Numbered from the stretch's first letter, positions 15,584 to 23,528 are shown. The stretch is DNA of 33,552 nucleotides from an uncultured Adlercreutzia sp. (GCA_902478715.1 CABSMC010000022.1:1-33552); one strand, 5' to 3'. A program made the numbers and translations. Notes: generated by a model from the letters alone, not told the origin.

Positions 15584-16521
15584 CGGGACGCGCCCCCTTC
15601 CGCGCCGTCGGCCGGATCTCCCGCCCCCAGGCCCGTGCCGCCGGCGCTCTGCTCGGCTTCCACATCGGCCTCGGTTACCAGCGACAAGCCCCAGCGCTCC
15701 TTCAGCGCGCGCAAGGTGCCGTCGGCCTCCATGGCCGCAATGGCGTCGTCGATGGGCTTGGAATATTCGCTGCCCTTCTTCGTGGCCACGCCGTACTCCT
15801 GGGGCGCGAACTGCGTCGGCAGCAAGTAGGTGGTGTCGTCCTGGTATCCCAGAAGAATGGAGCTGTCCACGGAGAAGGCATCCACGCGCCCGGCCACGAG
15901 CGCGATCTTGATCTCGGGATAGGTGGCGTACTCGGCGAACTTCAGCGTGATGCCCGCCTCGGCGGCCGCCGCCCCCAGCTTGTCCTTGGTAGTGGCCGAC
16001 AGCGCCACGCCCACGGTCTTGCCGTCGAGGCCCGCCAGATCGGTGATGCCCGACTTCTTCAGCACGAGCACGCCGATGTGGTCGATGTAGTAAGGCCGCG
16101 AGAAGTCGTAGGTCTTCTTGCGCGCGTCGGTGATGGTGAAGGTGGCGAGCGTCGCATCCAGGGTGCCGTTGTCCAGCATCGCCCCGCGGGTGGTCACGTT
16201 CACGCCCACGATCTCCAGGGCGTTGGCATCGCCTTTGAGCCGTGCGGCCAGCTCGCGGGCCACGTCCACCTCCAGCCCCTCCACGCTTCCCGTCTCGGGG
16301 TTCTGGAACCCGAAGCCGGGCACGTCGATCTTCGTGCCGACGCGCAGCACGTCGCCTGCCGGCGCGCAGCCGGAAAGCGGCAGCACCGCACTACCCAGGG
16401 CCGCGCCCACTGCGGCTGCGCCGGCCAGCCGCACGAAGGCGCGCCGCGTGAGGTGCGCCCCGCTCAGCACGGCCGCCCTGCTCATCCCGATCTTCTCGTC
16501 TGCCAGGATCGCCACGTCCAT
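15580..16521 (-). CDS. Amino-acid ABC transporter substrate-binding lipoprotein
   Basis: A 313-residue solute-binding protein of the SBP_bac_3 family, capturing an amino acid outside the membrane. The N-terminus carries a twin-arginine-like signal (TRRAFVRLAG) and lipobox LSGC, so it is exported and lipid-anchored. The binding fold starts with LRVGTKIDVPGFGFQNP and includes GLEVDVARELAARL, TFTITDARKKTYDFSRPYY and the second-lobe segment GVALSATTKDKL. Three starts are possible: GTG 16536, ATG 16521 and ATG 16485. I prefer 16521 because AGGGGG lies 6 bases upstream; 16536 has no such site but overlaps the ATPase stop by 4 bp. A low-complexity Gly/Ala/Glu tail ends the protein. Which amino acid is bound cannot be told. 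Confidence 0.88.
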   Translation of the reverse strand: MDVAILADEKIGMSRAAVLSGAHLTRRAFVRLAGAAAVGAALGSAVLPLSGCAPAGDVLRVGTKIDVPGFGFQNPETGSVEGLEVDVARELAARLKGDANALEIVGVNVTTRGAMLDNGTLDATLATFTITDARKKTYDFSRPYYIDHIGVLVLKKSGITDLAGLDGKTVGVALSATTKDKLGAAAAEAGITLKFAEYATYPEIKIALVAGRVDAFSVDSSILLGYQDDTTYLLPTQFAPQEYGVATKKGSEYSKPIDDAIAAMEADGTLRALKERWGLSLVTEADVEAEQSAGGTGLGAGDPADGAEGGASR

Positions 16522-16532
16522 CGCGCACCCCC

Positions 16533-17264
16533 TCACAGTATTTTGGAGAGAAACGCCTGCACGCGCTCGTTGGAATCGGGGCCGAAGAGGTAGGCCGGCG
16601 CGCCCTCATCCACCACGAGCCCGTTTTCCATGAACACCACCTTGTCGGCGGCATCGCGCGCGAGTCCCATCTCGTGGGTGACCATGACGATGGTCATGTT
16701 CGTCTCCGCCAGCGACTTGATGACGTCGAGCACCTCGTTGACCATCTCCGGATCCAGGGCGCTCGTCGGCTCGTCGAGAAGCATGATCTTCGGGTGCATG
16801 TTCAGCGCCCGGGCGATGGCCACGCGCTGCTGCTGGCCTCCGGAGAGCTGGTCGGGGTACTTGTCAAGCTTGCTGGACAGTCCCACGCGCTCCAAGTAGG
16901 CGCGCCCCGCCTCCTCTGCCTCCGCCTTCGGCACCTTCAGCACCTTGATGGGCGCGAAGGTGACGTTTTCCAGCACGGTCTTATGAGGGTAGAGGTTGTA
17001 GCCCTGGAACACCATGGCCACCTCGCTGGCCAGCTTGCGCGTGTCCACCTTCTTGGCCATCATATCGATGCCGTTGACGATCAGCTCGCCGGAGTCGGGA
17101 CGCTCCAGGCCGTTGATAGAGCGGATGAGCACGCTTTTGCCCGAGCCGGACGGCCCGATGACGACGACCTTCTCGCCTTCCGCCACATCGAGCGAGACGC
17201 CCTTGAGCGCCTCCACCTTGCCGAAGTTCTTCTTCAGATCCCGAGCGGAAATCAGCGGCTCCAT
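16533..17264 (-). CDS. Polar amino-acid ABC transporter ATP-binding protein (GlnQ-like)
   Basis: A 243-residue ATPase powering the importer encoded by the three downstream genes. Walker A is GPSGSGKS (37-44), the Q-loop glutamine is Q87, the signature is LSGGQ (140-144), Walker B is IMLLDEP (160-166) and the switch histidine lies in MVTHEMG. The A-loop region fits the GlnQ/HisP group, which is about 240 residues long. ATG 17264 is first in the operon, with AGGAG about 9 bases upstream. An 8-bp dyad (TTCCCACG 17305-17312 on the minus strand and its complement at 17266-17273) spans this leader, with its 3' arm lying between the ribosome-binding site and the start codon. Confidence 0.92.
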   Translation of the reverse strand: MEPLISARDLKKNFGKVEALKGVSLDVAEGEKVVVIGPSGSGKSVLIRSINGLERPDSGELIVNGIDMMAKKVDTRKLASEVAMVFQGYNLYPHKTVLENVTFAPIKVLKVPKAEAEEAGRAYLERVGLSSKLDKYPDQLSGGQQQRVAIARALNMHPKIMLLDEPTSALDPEMVNEVLDVIKSLAETNMTIVMVTHEMGLARDAADKVVFMENGLVVDEGAPAYLFGPDSNERVQAFLSKIL

Positions 17265-17265
17265 G

Positions 17266-17329
17266 TTCCCACGCTCCTATCTGGGCCGTCGTTCCGAATA
17301 GCTACGTGGGAATTTTAACGTTCAGTCAA
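17266..17329 (-). promoter_or_regulatory. Possible promoter and leader dyad of the amino-acid importer operon
   Basis: TTGACT (minus strand, 17324-17329) could be a -35 box; TAGCTA would be the -10 at 19 bp spacing, which is weak. TTCCCACG and CGTGGGAA (17305-17312 and 17266-17273) are perfectly complementary over 8 bp, and the loop contains the AGGAG ribosome-binding site. It could be an operator or a translation-controlling stem. Confidence 0.35.
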
Positions 17330-17408
17330 TTTGTCGTGGTTTCGCCGGCGCTACGGGTTGGTCACAGCTTATTGACGGCCCTGGCGGAAGGGAGCATGGC
17401 GGCGCGGA

Positions 17409-18503
17409 TCAGGAAGCAGCGGGCACGGGCTTTGCGGCCGCCTTTTCCTCCTCGGTGTCCTCGCGGGCGAGCACCGCCTGCATGGCGGCGATGGCGCACT
17501 CCATCTGGGCGTCGTCGGGCTCGTGGGTGGTGAGGTACTGCATCTGCATACCGGGCCAGAGTATTACCTTCACGAGCGGGTTTTCCGGATGGCTGCCGGC
17601 CCACTTTACCGTGATCTCGTAGGAGATGCCGGCGATAACGGGCATGAGCACAATGCGCGCCACGATGACGAGAACGAGCTTCGGCAGCCCGTCGGGCACC
17701 CCGAAGCCGGAGATGATGGCGTTTAAGGGGAAGATGGTGTACACGAGAATGGCGATGACCATGACCATGATGAGGAAGGCGGTGCCGCAGCGCACGTGCA
17801 GACGCGGGAACTGCCGGGCGTTCTCGGGAGTCATGGGAAGGCCGTGCTCGAAGCAGTGGATGGCCTTGTGCTCGGCGCCATGGTACATGAACATGCGCTT
17901 GATGTCCTCCATGCGGCCGATGAGCCAGATGTAGAAGACGAACACGGCCACGCGCAGAAGGCCGTCCACGATGTTCCAGGCCAGCGTGTGGTCATCGTAC
18001 TCCCCCACGATGAGGTTCGTGATGGCCGCCGGCGCCACGATGAACAGCACCACACCCAGCACGAGGCCCACCACCATGGAGATCACCATCTCGCGGTGCC
18101 CGAAGTCGGCCTCCTCCTTCTCGGTCTCGGAGCCGTCGGTCAGCGTCGCCTCGTAGTCGATAGCCTCGTCGGTCGCCTCGGCGGCGGCCTTCTGCTCGCC
18201 CTCCTCGTCGCCGAAGGCATGCAAGGCGGCGATCTCCAGGGCCTTGAACCCCAGCATGAGCGATTCCACGAGCGCCCGGCAGCCGCGTACGAGCGGCCAG
18301 TACATCCAGCCGTTCTTGTCCTTGCCGGAATTCAGGTCGTGCTCCTCCACGTAGATGGCGCCGTCCGGCTCGCGCACGGCCACGGCCCAGTTGTACTTGC
18401 CGCGCATCATGACGCCCTCGATGAGGGCCTGACCGCCCACGTGGGTCTTTATGGCCCCGTCTTCGGAAAACGCGCGGGACAGATCGCTTTTCTGCTTGGT
18501 CAT
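17409..18503 (-). CDS. DUF1385 family (YqhQ-like) membrane protein
   Basis: A 364-residue polytopic membrane protein of the DUF1385 family, known in Bacillus as YqhQ; its function is not firmly established. The signature GGQALIEGVMMRG lies at residues 23-35, and the metal-site-like YHGAEHKAIHCFEHG with a following RLHVRCGTAFL segment sits in the middle. At least four hydrophobic segments are visible (MVISMVVGLVLGVVLFIVAP, the VFVFYIWLIG segment, IMVMVIAILVYTIF, VLVIVARIVLMPVIAGI). An Asp/Glu-rich insert near residues 105-125 precedes the first membrane helix. ATG 18503 lies 9 bp after the thyX stop, so it is co-transcribed with thyX. Confidence 0.88.
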   Translation of the reverse strand: MTKQKSDLSRAFSEDGAIKTHVGGQALIEGVMMRGKYNWAVAVREPDGAIYVEEHDLNSGKDKNGWMYWPLVRGCRALVESLMLGFKALEIAALHAFGDEEGEQKAAAEATDEAIDYEATLTDGSETEKEEADFGHREMVISMVVGLVLGVVLFIVAPAAITNLIVGEYDDHTLAWNIVDGLLRVAVFVFYIWLIGRMEDIKRMFMYHGAEHKAIHCFEHGLPMTPENARQFPRLHVRCGTAFLIMVMVIAILVYTIFPLNAIISGFGVPDGLPKLVLVIVARIVLMPVIAGISYEITVKWAGSHPENPLVKVILWPGMQMQYLTTHEPDDAQMECAIAAMQAVLAREDTEEEKAAAKPVPAAS

Positions 18504-18512
18504 ACAGCCGTC

Positions 18513-19205
18513 CTAAGCGTCGAGCTGCGAGCGGTCGACGCGCGGGTAGGGATTGCCGCAGGTCATCTTGCCCTCCGGACAGGTGCCGTGGATGCAGGGC
18601 GCGCCGGCATCGGCGAAGATGTACGGCGCCGTCGGACGGGCGAGCTCCAGCATCTTCCACGCCATCTCGCGGATCTCCCACTGGGCGCGGTTGCAGCAAC
18701 GCAGCTCGAAGAAGTGCAGAAGCTCGCGCACGTTCATGGTGATGACGATCTTCGTCTCGCAGGCGTTGGGCAGAAGGTAGCGCGCGTCCTCGGCGGGAAT
18801 GCCGGCGTCCACGAGCGCCCGATAGGCCTCGGCCACGGCGGCGGCGGCCTCGTCGAAGAGGCGGTCGCACTCGGGATCGGCGGCCACGGTGGCGGGCTTC
18901 ACCATGGGAATCTCGCCCTTGAACTTCACGTAGCGCTGGGACTGCTGATTGAAGCTGGCGATGCGATGGCGCACCAGCTGGTGGGTGAGCGCGCGGGACA
19001 CGCCGTCGACGGCGAAGGTGTAGCTCGCGTGCTCGAGCGTGGAGAAGTGCCCCGAGCCCATGATGGTGGAAAGCACGCTCTTCACGCGCTCCGGCGGCAT
19101 GGTCTCCATCAGCTCGCTCGCGCCCACCGGCGCATAGCACAGCCGCGCCGCCGTGGCGATGGCGCGCTCGGGATCGGGCGTATGGTACAGAAGCTCTACC
19201 TGCAT
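18513..19205 (-). CDS. thyX: Flavin-dependent thymidylate synthase
   Basis: A 230-residue enzyme converting dUMP to dTMP using methylene-tetrahydrofolate, NADPH and FAD. The ThyX signature RHRxxSxNxxSxRY is complete at residues 79-92 (RHRIASFNQQSQRY), and the ELRCCNRAQWEIREMA region closes the active site. Length is typical (ThyX about 220-250). A CIHGTCPEGKMTCGNPY cysteine-rich tail near the C-terminus is longer than in well-known homologues; I note it without assigning a role. ATG 19205 has GAGGAG upstream; the longer frame to 19295 has no support. The gene leads a two-gene unit with the DUF1385 gene and is divergent from the methyltransferase gene. Confidence 0.95.
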   Translation of the reverse strand: MQVELLYHTPDPERAIATAARLCYAPVGASELMETMPPERVKSVLSTIMGSGHFSTLEHASYTFAVDGVSRALTHQLVRHRIASFNQQSQRYVKFKGEIPMVKPATVAADPECDRLFDEAAAAVAEAYRALVDAGIPAEDARYLLPNACETKIVITMNVRELLHFFELRCCNRAQWEIREMAWKMLELARPTAPYIFADAGAPCIHGTCPEGKMTCGNPYPRVDRSQLDA

Positions 19206-19244
19206 AGCATCTCCTCTTGTTGCAGCTCTCCACCGGTCGGAAGC

Positions 19245-19344
19245 GTCCGGTATTCCAATTCGCTCAGACAGTCCTCGCTTTGTCGAACAGGACATTTAGT
19301 CCTGTTCGAGTCGCTGCGGAACTCGCTCGGTTGGAACACCGGAC
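19245..19344. repeat. 100-bp imperfect palindrome in the thyX/methyltransferase divergent region
   Basis: The centre is a perfect 11-bp stem (19283-19293 with 19299-19309) with a 5-base loop ATTTA. The outer ends also pair: GTCCGGTATTCCAA (19245-19258) with 19331-19344, one mismatch. The stretch between pairs only partly. It occupies the divergent intergenic region, which holds no gene. Confidence 0.7.
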
Positions 19345-19447
19345 ACTTCCTCTACGCTCTCTCCCGCTCGAAAGCATGGTAAAGCGCATGAATCGTTTCC
19401 CAAGAAGTATAATGGCTGAACGACCGACGACACGGCTTGGAGGCCCC

Positions 19448-20344
19448 ATGCACGACGAATTTACACCCTTGCTCACCGCAACGGATTGGAACGAGGAGTG
19501 GAAAGAGCTCCAGAAGGTGCAGCGCCATGCCGATGACGCGGCGTTCTGGGACAAGCGCTCCGCCACCTTCACCACCAAGGACGCCCCGAACCTCTATGTG
19601 GAGAAGTTCTTGGAATACGCGGAGATTCGCCCCGGCGAAACGGTGTTCGACATGGGCTGCGGCACCGGAGCCCTGGCCGTGCCGCTCGGCGAGGCGGGGC
19701 ACAAGGTGGTGGCCGCCGACTTCTCCCAGGGCATGCTGGATCAGATGCAAGCGCGCCTTGACGAAGCCGGCGTGCGCACCGTCTTTCCCAAGCGTATGAG
19801 CTGGGAGGACGATTGGCCGGCCTTCGGCGTGCGCGAGGGCATGACCGACGTGGCCATCGCCTCGCGCTCCATCGCCACGGCCGATTTGCGCGATGCCCTT
19901 TTGCGCCTGACGGAAGTGGCGCGCCGGCGGGTGTGCATCACGCTGGCCACCGGCTCCTCCCCCCGCGTCGACGAGCGCATCCTGGCCGCCGTGGGGCTGC
20001 CCTCGGTGCTCGGCCGCGACTACCTGTACGCGTTCAACATCTTGGCCAATGAGGGGATCAAGGCAGAGGTGCGCTATATCGACAGCACCCGCGACGACAC
20101 ATTCGCCACTCCCGAAGACGCCTACGAGAAGTTGATCGCCATGATCGACGACTCCGCGGCCGTGCGCGCTTCCGACGAGGAGCGCGAGCAGGCGCGCGCC
20201 AACTTGCGGGAATGGCTCGCCGCGAACCTCATTCCCAACGAGACCGCCGGCGCTCCCGACCGCAAGGGCGTCCCCCAACTCGCTTGGCGCCTTGCCGAAC
20301 CCCGCACCGTCACCTGGGCCTTCCTCGCCTGGAATACCCACTAG
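19448..20344 (+). CDS. Class I SAM-dependent methyltransferase
   Basis: A 298-residue enzyme with a Rossmann methyltransferase domain. Motif I, which binds S-adenosylmethionine, is VFDMGCGTGALAVPLG near residue 67, and the acidic end of strand beta-2 is VVAADFS. The first 45 residues are an extra helical segment (FTPLLTATDWNEEWKELQKV). The C-terminal third (from TPEDAYEKLIAMIDD) looks like a helical lid and may set specificity. I cannot tell the methyl acceptor. ATG 19448 follows GGAGG by 5 bases; the open frame runs further upstream to 19217 through a non-coding palindrome, so that extension is rejected. It stands alone and ends at a strong terminator. Confidence 0.85.
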   Translation: MHDEFTPLLTATDWNEEWKELQKVQRHADDAAFWDKRSATFTTKDAPNLYVEKFLEYAEIRPGETVFDMGCGTGALAVPLGEAGHKVVAADFSQGMLDQMQARLDEAGVRTVFPKRMSWEDDWPAFGVREGMTDVAIASRSIATADLRDALLRLTEVARRRVCITLATGSSPRVDERILAAVGLPSVLGRDYLYAFNILANEGIKAEVRYIDSTRDDTFATPEDAYEKLIAMIDDSAAVRASDEEREQARANLREWLAANLIPNETAGAPDRKGVPQLAWRLAEPRTVTWAFLAWNTH

Positions 20345-20351
20345 CAGCAAA

Positions 20352-20379
20352 AAGGGCCCGGGATTGCTCCCGGGCCCTT
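20352..20379 (-). terminator. Rho-independent terminator (mainly of the cold-shock gene)
   Basis: An 11-bp perfect stem pairs 20352-20362 with 20369-20379 around the loop ATTGCT. Read on the minus strand, the stem is followed by TTTTT; on the plus strand only by TTGG. It thus fits best downstream of the minus-strand cold-shock gene, and may also serve the methyltransferase gene that converges on it. Confidence 0.85.
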
Positions 20380-20402
20380 GGCGTCATGTCAGTTTCTAAA
20401 AG

Positions 20403-20606
20403 TTAGATACGTTCCACGTTGCTCGCCTGCAGCTTGCCGTTCTGGCCCTCAGTCACCTCGAAGGTAACGGCGTCGCCCTCGTTGAGGGTCTTGAAGCCCG
20501 ACATCTTGATCTCGGAGAAGTGGACGAAGAGATCCTCGCCGTCATTCTGGGAGATGAAGCCGTAGCCCTTCTCGGGGTTGAACCACTTGACAGTGCCTTC
20601 CGCCAT
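20403..20606 (-). CDS. Cold-shock protein, CspA family
   Basis: A 67-residue single cold-shock domain that binds single-stranded RNA and DNA. The RNA-binding motifs are complete: RNP1 KGYGFIS (13-19) and RNP2 DLFVHF (25-30), and the opening GTVKWFNPEKG is typical. Length matches the family (65-70). ATG 20606 has GAGGAAAG upstream. The leader is about 60-100 nt with AT-rich hexamers, and a perfect GCTCCC-type hairpin lies upstream at 20671-20686. Such genes are usually highly expressed; here it is monocistronic, ending at the terminator at 20352-20379. Confidence 0.95.
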   Translation of the reverse strand: MAEGTVKWFNPEKGYGFISQNDGEDLFVHFSEIKMSGFKTLNEGDAVTFEVTEGQNGKLQASNVERI

Positions 20607-20670
20607 GATACTTTCCTCTTTCCTCCCGCACGTCTGACGAGCGGGTATAGCAATACGGGCGCGAAGCCCA

Positions 20671-20686
20671 GCTCCCTTTTGGGAGC
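20671..20686. terminator. Short hairpin upstream of the cold-shock gene
   Basis: A perfect 16-bp palindrome GCTCCCTTTTGGGAGC between the stop of the DUF6483-like gene and the cold-shock gene, both on the minus strand. It may stop the upstream transcript, but no T-run follows it, so this is a modest call. Confidence 0.4.
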
Positions 20687-20730
20687 GCGCTATAACTATA
20701 CGCTAACTTCGGCCAATTTCCTCGGGGAAT

Positions 20731-21144
20731 TTACGCTTCTCCATCACTTGCGGTCATAAGCGCCTCCAGGGTCTCGTCGCTGACGGGGTCGGAACCCAAC
20801 TCGTGCCCGAAGGCGGCGGCGACGGCGCGACCCTGGGCGCGTCGCAGCTCGGCCATATCCGCACGACCCGCCTCACCGTGGTAGCGGCCGGAGAGCATGA
20901 GGCTGCGGGCGATGTACTCCGTAAGGTGCGGGTCGACCCCCGACACCTGCAGCACCGAGGCCAGCGATTCGGGCGCGAGGGAGAGCAGCGCCTCGCCATC
21001 CAAGTCGGTGGCGTCTCCCAGCGCCATGTCGAGGGCCCGTGCGGCCCCGTCCGGATCCTCCTCGCCGGCCGCTCGCTCCATGGAGCGCCGAATGGCCCCT
21101 AGAAGCTGCGCGATGAGGCGCATCAGATAGTCTTGCTCGAACAC
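20731..21144 (-). CDS. DUF6483-like protein of unknown function
   Basis: A 137-residue, mostly helical, acidic protein. The opening VFEQDYLMRLIAQLLGAIRRSM is what I associate with DUF6483, a family of unknown function common in Firmicutes and Coriobacteriia. The following segments (ALDMALGDATDLDGEALLSL and ARSLMLSGRYHGEAGRAD) suggest short paired helices of TPR-like look. I chose GTG 21144 because GGAGG lies 6 bases upstream and FEQDYLMRL matches the usual family start; the longer frame to 21204 runs into a palindromic repeat. It is monocistronic, with the repeat at 21164-21241 separating it from ruvB. Confidence 0.78.
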   Translation of the reverse strand: MFEQDYLMRLIAQLLGAIRRSMERAAGEEDPDGAARALDMALGDATDLDGEALLSLAPESLASVLQVSGVDPHLTEYIARSLMLSGRYHGEAGRADMAELRRAQGRAVAAAFGHELGSDPVSDETLEALMTASDGEA

Positions 21145-21163
21145 CGTTGTTCCTCCAATCCCT

Positions 21164-21241
21164 CCGTAGGGGCAGACCTTGGTCTGCCCCCCCGACAGCG
21201 CCAACGCCGCGGTAAGGGGCGACCAAGGTCGCCCCCTACGG
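21164..21241. repeat. REP-like nested palindrome
   Basis: Outer arms CCGTAGGGG and CCCCTACGG bound two internal hairpins: GGGGCAGACC/GGTCTGCCCC (21170-21191) and GGGGCGACC/GGTCGCCCC (about 21216-21235). The compact 78-bp, multi-stem layout between ruvB and the DUF6483-like gene is that of REP/BIME-type extragenic palindromes, which are known from many bacteria. It may also stop transcription after ruvB. No REP-associated transposase is in this window. Confidence 0.75.
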
Positions 21242-21274
21242 AAACGACGACAGTCGAAATTGCCTCAGCTACGG

Positions 21275-22363
21275 CTAGCATCCCTCTGGCGGTACAAGCC
21301 CCAGATGTTCCCAGGCGCCGGCCGTGGCCTGGCGCCCCTTGGGCGTGCGCATCATAAGGCCCTGCTGCATGAGAAAGGGCTCATACACATCCTCCACCGT
21401 GCCGGGATCCTCCGCCAGCGCCGACGCCAGGGTGGTCAGGCCCACCGGGCGGCCGCCGAACTGCACGCAAAGCACTTCCAGAAGACGGTTGTCCACGGCA
21501 TCGAGGCCCAGATGATCCACCTCGAAGAACGTGAGCGCCTCGGCGGCCACGTCCTCGGTGATGGCGCCATCGCCGCGCACCTGGGCCCAGTCGCGCACAC
21601 GCTTCAGCAGGCGGTTGGCCAAACGCGGGGTGCCCCGGGAACGACGGGCGATCTCAAGCGCGCCCTCCTCGTCGATGGCAACGTTCAGGATGGAGGCCGA
21701 GCGGCACACGATGAGCGAGAGCTCCTCGGGCGTGTAGTACTGCAAGCGGAAGGCCACGCCGAAGCGGTCGCGCAGAGGGCCGGTGAGCAGGCCCGTGCGC
21801 GTCGTGGCGCCGATGAGCGTGAAGCGCGGCAGATCGAGCCGGATGGAGCGGGCCGCCGGGCCCTTGCCCACGACGATGTCCAACACGAAATCCTCCAACG
21901 CCGGATACAGCACCTCTTCCACCATGCGGTTCAGACGGTGGATCTCGTCGATGAACAGCACGTCGCCCTCTTCGAGGTTGGTGAGAATGGCCGCCAAATC
22001 CCCCGTGCGGGCGATGGCCGGCCCCGAGGTGGAACGGATGGAAGCGCCCAGCTCGTTGGCCACCACCGTGGCGAGCGTGGTCTTGCCCAGCCCCGGAGGG
22101 CCCGAGAACAGGATATGATCCGCCGGCTCGCCGCGCCCCTGGGCCGCCGCGATCATGATGCCGAGGGACTCCTTCACCTTCGTCTGGCCCAGGTAGTCGT
22201 CTAGTCGCTTGGGACGCAGGGAGAAATCCAGCTCCAGGTCGTCCTCGGTAAGCGTCGGGGCCACCGCGCGCTCATGCCCGGGCGTCGATGCCGAGCCCTG
22301 CGCGCCCGCGCCGTCCCGCGCAGCTTCGAACACCATGCCCTCTATGTCCAGATCGAATGCCAT
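21275..22363 (-). CDS. ruvB: Holliday junction branch migration ATPase RuvB
   Basis: A 362-residue AAA+ ATPase that drives branch migration with RuvA. Walker A is GPPGLGKT (88-95), Walker B is FIDEIH (137-142), and the family sensor GATTRTG and the arginine segment RDRFG are present. It ends in a winged-helix domain (VDHLGLDAVDNRLLEVL onward). About 40 residues precede the usual start of the conserved part (LRPKRLDDYLGQ), slightly longer than E. coli RuvB. ATG 22363 follows the ruvA stop by 6 bp. It is the last gene of the ruvC-ruvA-ruvB operon. Confidence 0.96.
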   Translation of the reverse strand: MAFDLDIEGMVFEAARDGAGAQGSASTPGHERAVAPTLTEDDLELDFSLRPKRLDDYLGQTKVKESLGIMIAAAQGRGEPADHILFSGPPGLGKTTLATVVANELGASIRSTSGPAIARTGDLAAILTNLEEGDVLFIDEIHRLNRMVEEVLYPALEDFVLDIVVGKGPAARSIRLDLPRFTLIGATTRTGLLTGPLRDRFGVAFRLQYYTPEELSLIVCRSASILNVAIDEEGALEIARRSRGTPRLANRLLKRVRDWAQVRGDGAITEDVAAEALTFFEVDHLGLDAVDNRLLEVLCVQFGGRPVGLTTLASALAEDPGTVEDVYEPFLMQQGLMMRTPKGRQATAGAWEHLGLVPPEGC

Positions 22364-22369
22364 GACTTC

Positions 22370-22963
22370 CTATCGACTTCCCAAACGTTTCAAGGCATAT
22401 TGTAGCAGCGCGCCCTCGCCCGCGCCCTCGGGAGCCCCCTTCAGGGCGACCTCGGCTTCGGCGGAGGTGAAGCCCATGGAAAGGAGCGCCTCGGTAGCCC
22501 CCTGCACCGCCACACTGCGCGCGGGCCCGGACGCGCCCTGGCTGAACAGCGACTCCATGTCTGCTTCCAGCGTGCCCTTCAGTTCCAGGATGATGCGCTC
22601 GGCGGTCTTCTTCCCCACGCCGGGGATGTGGGACACCCGCGCGATGTCCTGGGAGGCGATAGCGTCGGCGAGTTCGGCCGGCGAGAACGTGGAAAGGGCC
22701 GCCAGGGCCATCTTCGGCCCCACCTTCGACACACCGATGAGCTTTTCGAATAGCACTTTCTCTTCTTCGGAGAGAAAACCGAACAGCGCAATGCCGTTCT
22801 CGGTCACGGACAAGTAGGTGAGCACGCGGGCCATATCCCCCACGGAGAGCTTCCCCAAGTCGCCCCCGGGCATGGCCACCGCGTAGCCCACGCCGGCGAC
22901 ATCGATATAAGCTGTCTGCGGAGGCAACACCGCCGCCACAGTTCCGTTCAGAAACGCAATCAT
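22370..22963 (-). CDS. ruvA: Holliday junction branch migration protein RuvA
   Basis: A 197-residue protein; tetramers hold the Holliday junction and recruit RuvB. Domain I is the N-terminal OB barrel (MIAFLNGTVAAV to about 63). Two helix-hairpin-helix motifs follow at about 75-87 (LIGVSKVGPKMAL) and 113-124 (IPGVGKKTAERI). Domain III, which contacts RuvB, forms the end (ALLSMGFTSAEAEVAL). ATG 22963 overlaps the ruvC stop by 4 bp and has GGAAGG upstream, so translation is coupled to ruvC; the longer frame is out of context. Confidence 0.96.
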   Translation of the reverse strand: MIAFLNGTVAAVLPPQTAYIDVAGVGYAVAMPGGDLGKLSVGDMARVLTYLSVTENGIALFGFLSEEEKVLFEKLIGVSKVGPKMALAALSTFSPAELADAIASQDIARVSHIPGVGKKTAERIILELKGTLEADMESLFSQGASGPARSVAVQGATEALLSMGFTSAEAEVALKGAPEGAGEGALLQYALKRLGSR

Positions 22964-23433
22964 GAGAGCCTTCCGTTCTCGTGGGTCGTATAGCAAATGG
23001 CCGCCGCCAACGCGTCGGCGGCGTGGTCGGGCTCCGGCGGACGATCGAGGGAAAGCAGGTGCCGCACCATGTACTGCACCTGGTCCTTCTCGGCCGAGCC
23101 CTCCCCCACCACGGCGAGCTTTATCTGGCGCGGGGTGTACTCGCCCACGGCAAGGCCGCCCTCAGCGCAGGCCACGAGCGCCGCCCCACGGGCCTGGCCT
23201 GTGGCAAAGGCGGCCGTGACGTTCTGCCCGAACCAGACCGTCTCGATGCCGACGCATTCCGGACGGAAGCGCTCGACCACCGCGCCGATCTGATGGTGGA
23301 TCTTCATGAGACGCTCGGCCAACGGACGGGACGCCGGCGTGGCCACGCAGCCGTAGGCCACACACGCCAGATGCGGCCCGCACTGCTCGATGACCCCCCA
23401 GCCCGTATGGGCGAGCCCGGGATCGATCCCCAT
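22960..23433 (-). CDS. ruvC: Crossover junction endodeoxyribonuclease RuvC
   Basis: A nuclease of about 157 residues that cuts Holliday junctions. The RNase H-like active site is visible: GIDPG supplies the first aspartate, GIETVWFG the glutamate, and DHAADAL the last aspartates. Family members have 160-180 residues. The start is unclear: ATG 23433 gives MGIDPG, GTG 23436 adds one residue, and a TTG at 23478 adds 15 but lies inside the terminator hairpin, so I reject it. No strong ribosome-binding site is seen for either short form. First gene of ruvCAB. Confidence 0.93.
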   Translation of the reverse strand: MGIDPGLAHTGWGVIEQCGPHLACVAYGCVATPASRPLAERLMKIHHQIGAVVERFRPECVGIETVWFGQNVTAAFATGQARGAALVACAEGGLAVGEYTPRQIKLAVVGEGSAEKDQVQYMVRHLLSLDRPPEPDHAADALAAAICYTTHENGRLS

Positions 23434-23463
23434 CACGATGCGTGTCTTGCCAGCCAAAAGATA

Positions 23464-23492
23464 AGCCCCACTTTCCAAATTCGAGTGGGGCT
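23464..23492 (-). terminator. Rho-independent terminator of the short-chain dehydrogenase gene
   Basis: A 9-bp perfect stem pairs AGCCCCACT (23464-23472) with AGTGGGGCT (23484-23492). On the minus strand it is followed by TATCTTTT. It lies about 35 bp after the dehydrogenase stop and just before ruvC, insulating ruvCAB. Confidence 0.7.
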
Positions 23493-23528
23493 CATTTTAG
23501 AACATATGTTTGTGAAAAGCAAGCGAAA

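Noticed and set aside
17796..19382. 528-residue open frame antisense to DUF1385 and thyX
   Set aside because: It covers two recognised genes and has no recognisable domain.
19217..19447. 77-residue N-terminal extension of the methyltransferase
   Set aside because: It would translate through the palindrome, and ATG 19448 has a strong ribosome-binding site.
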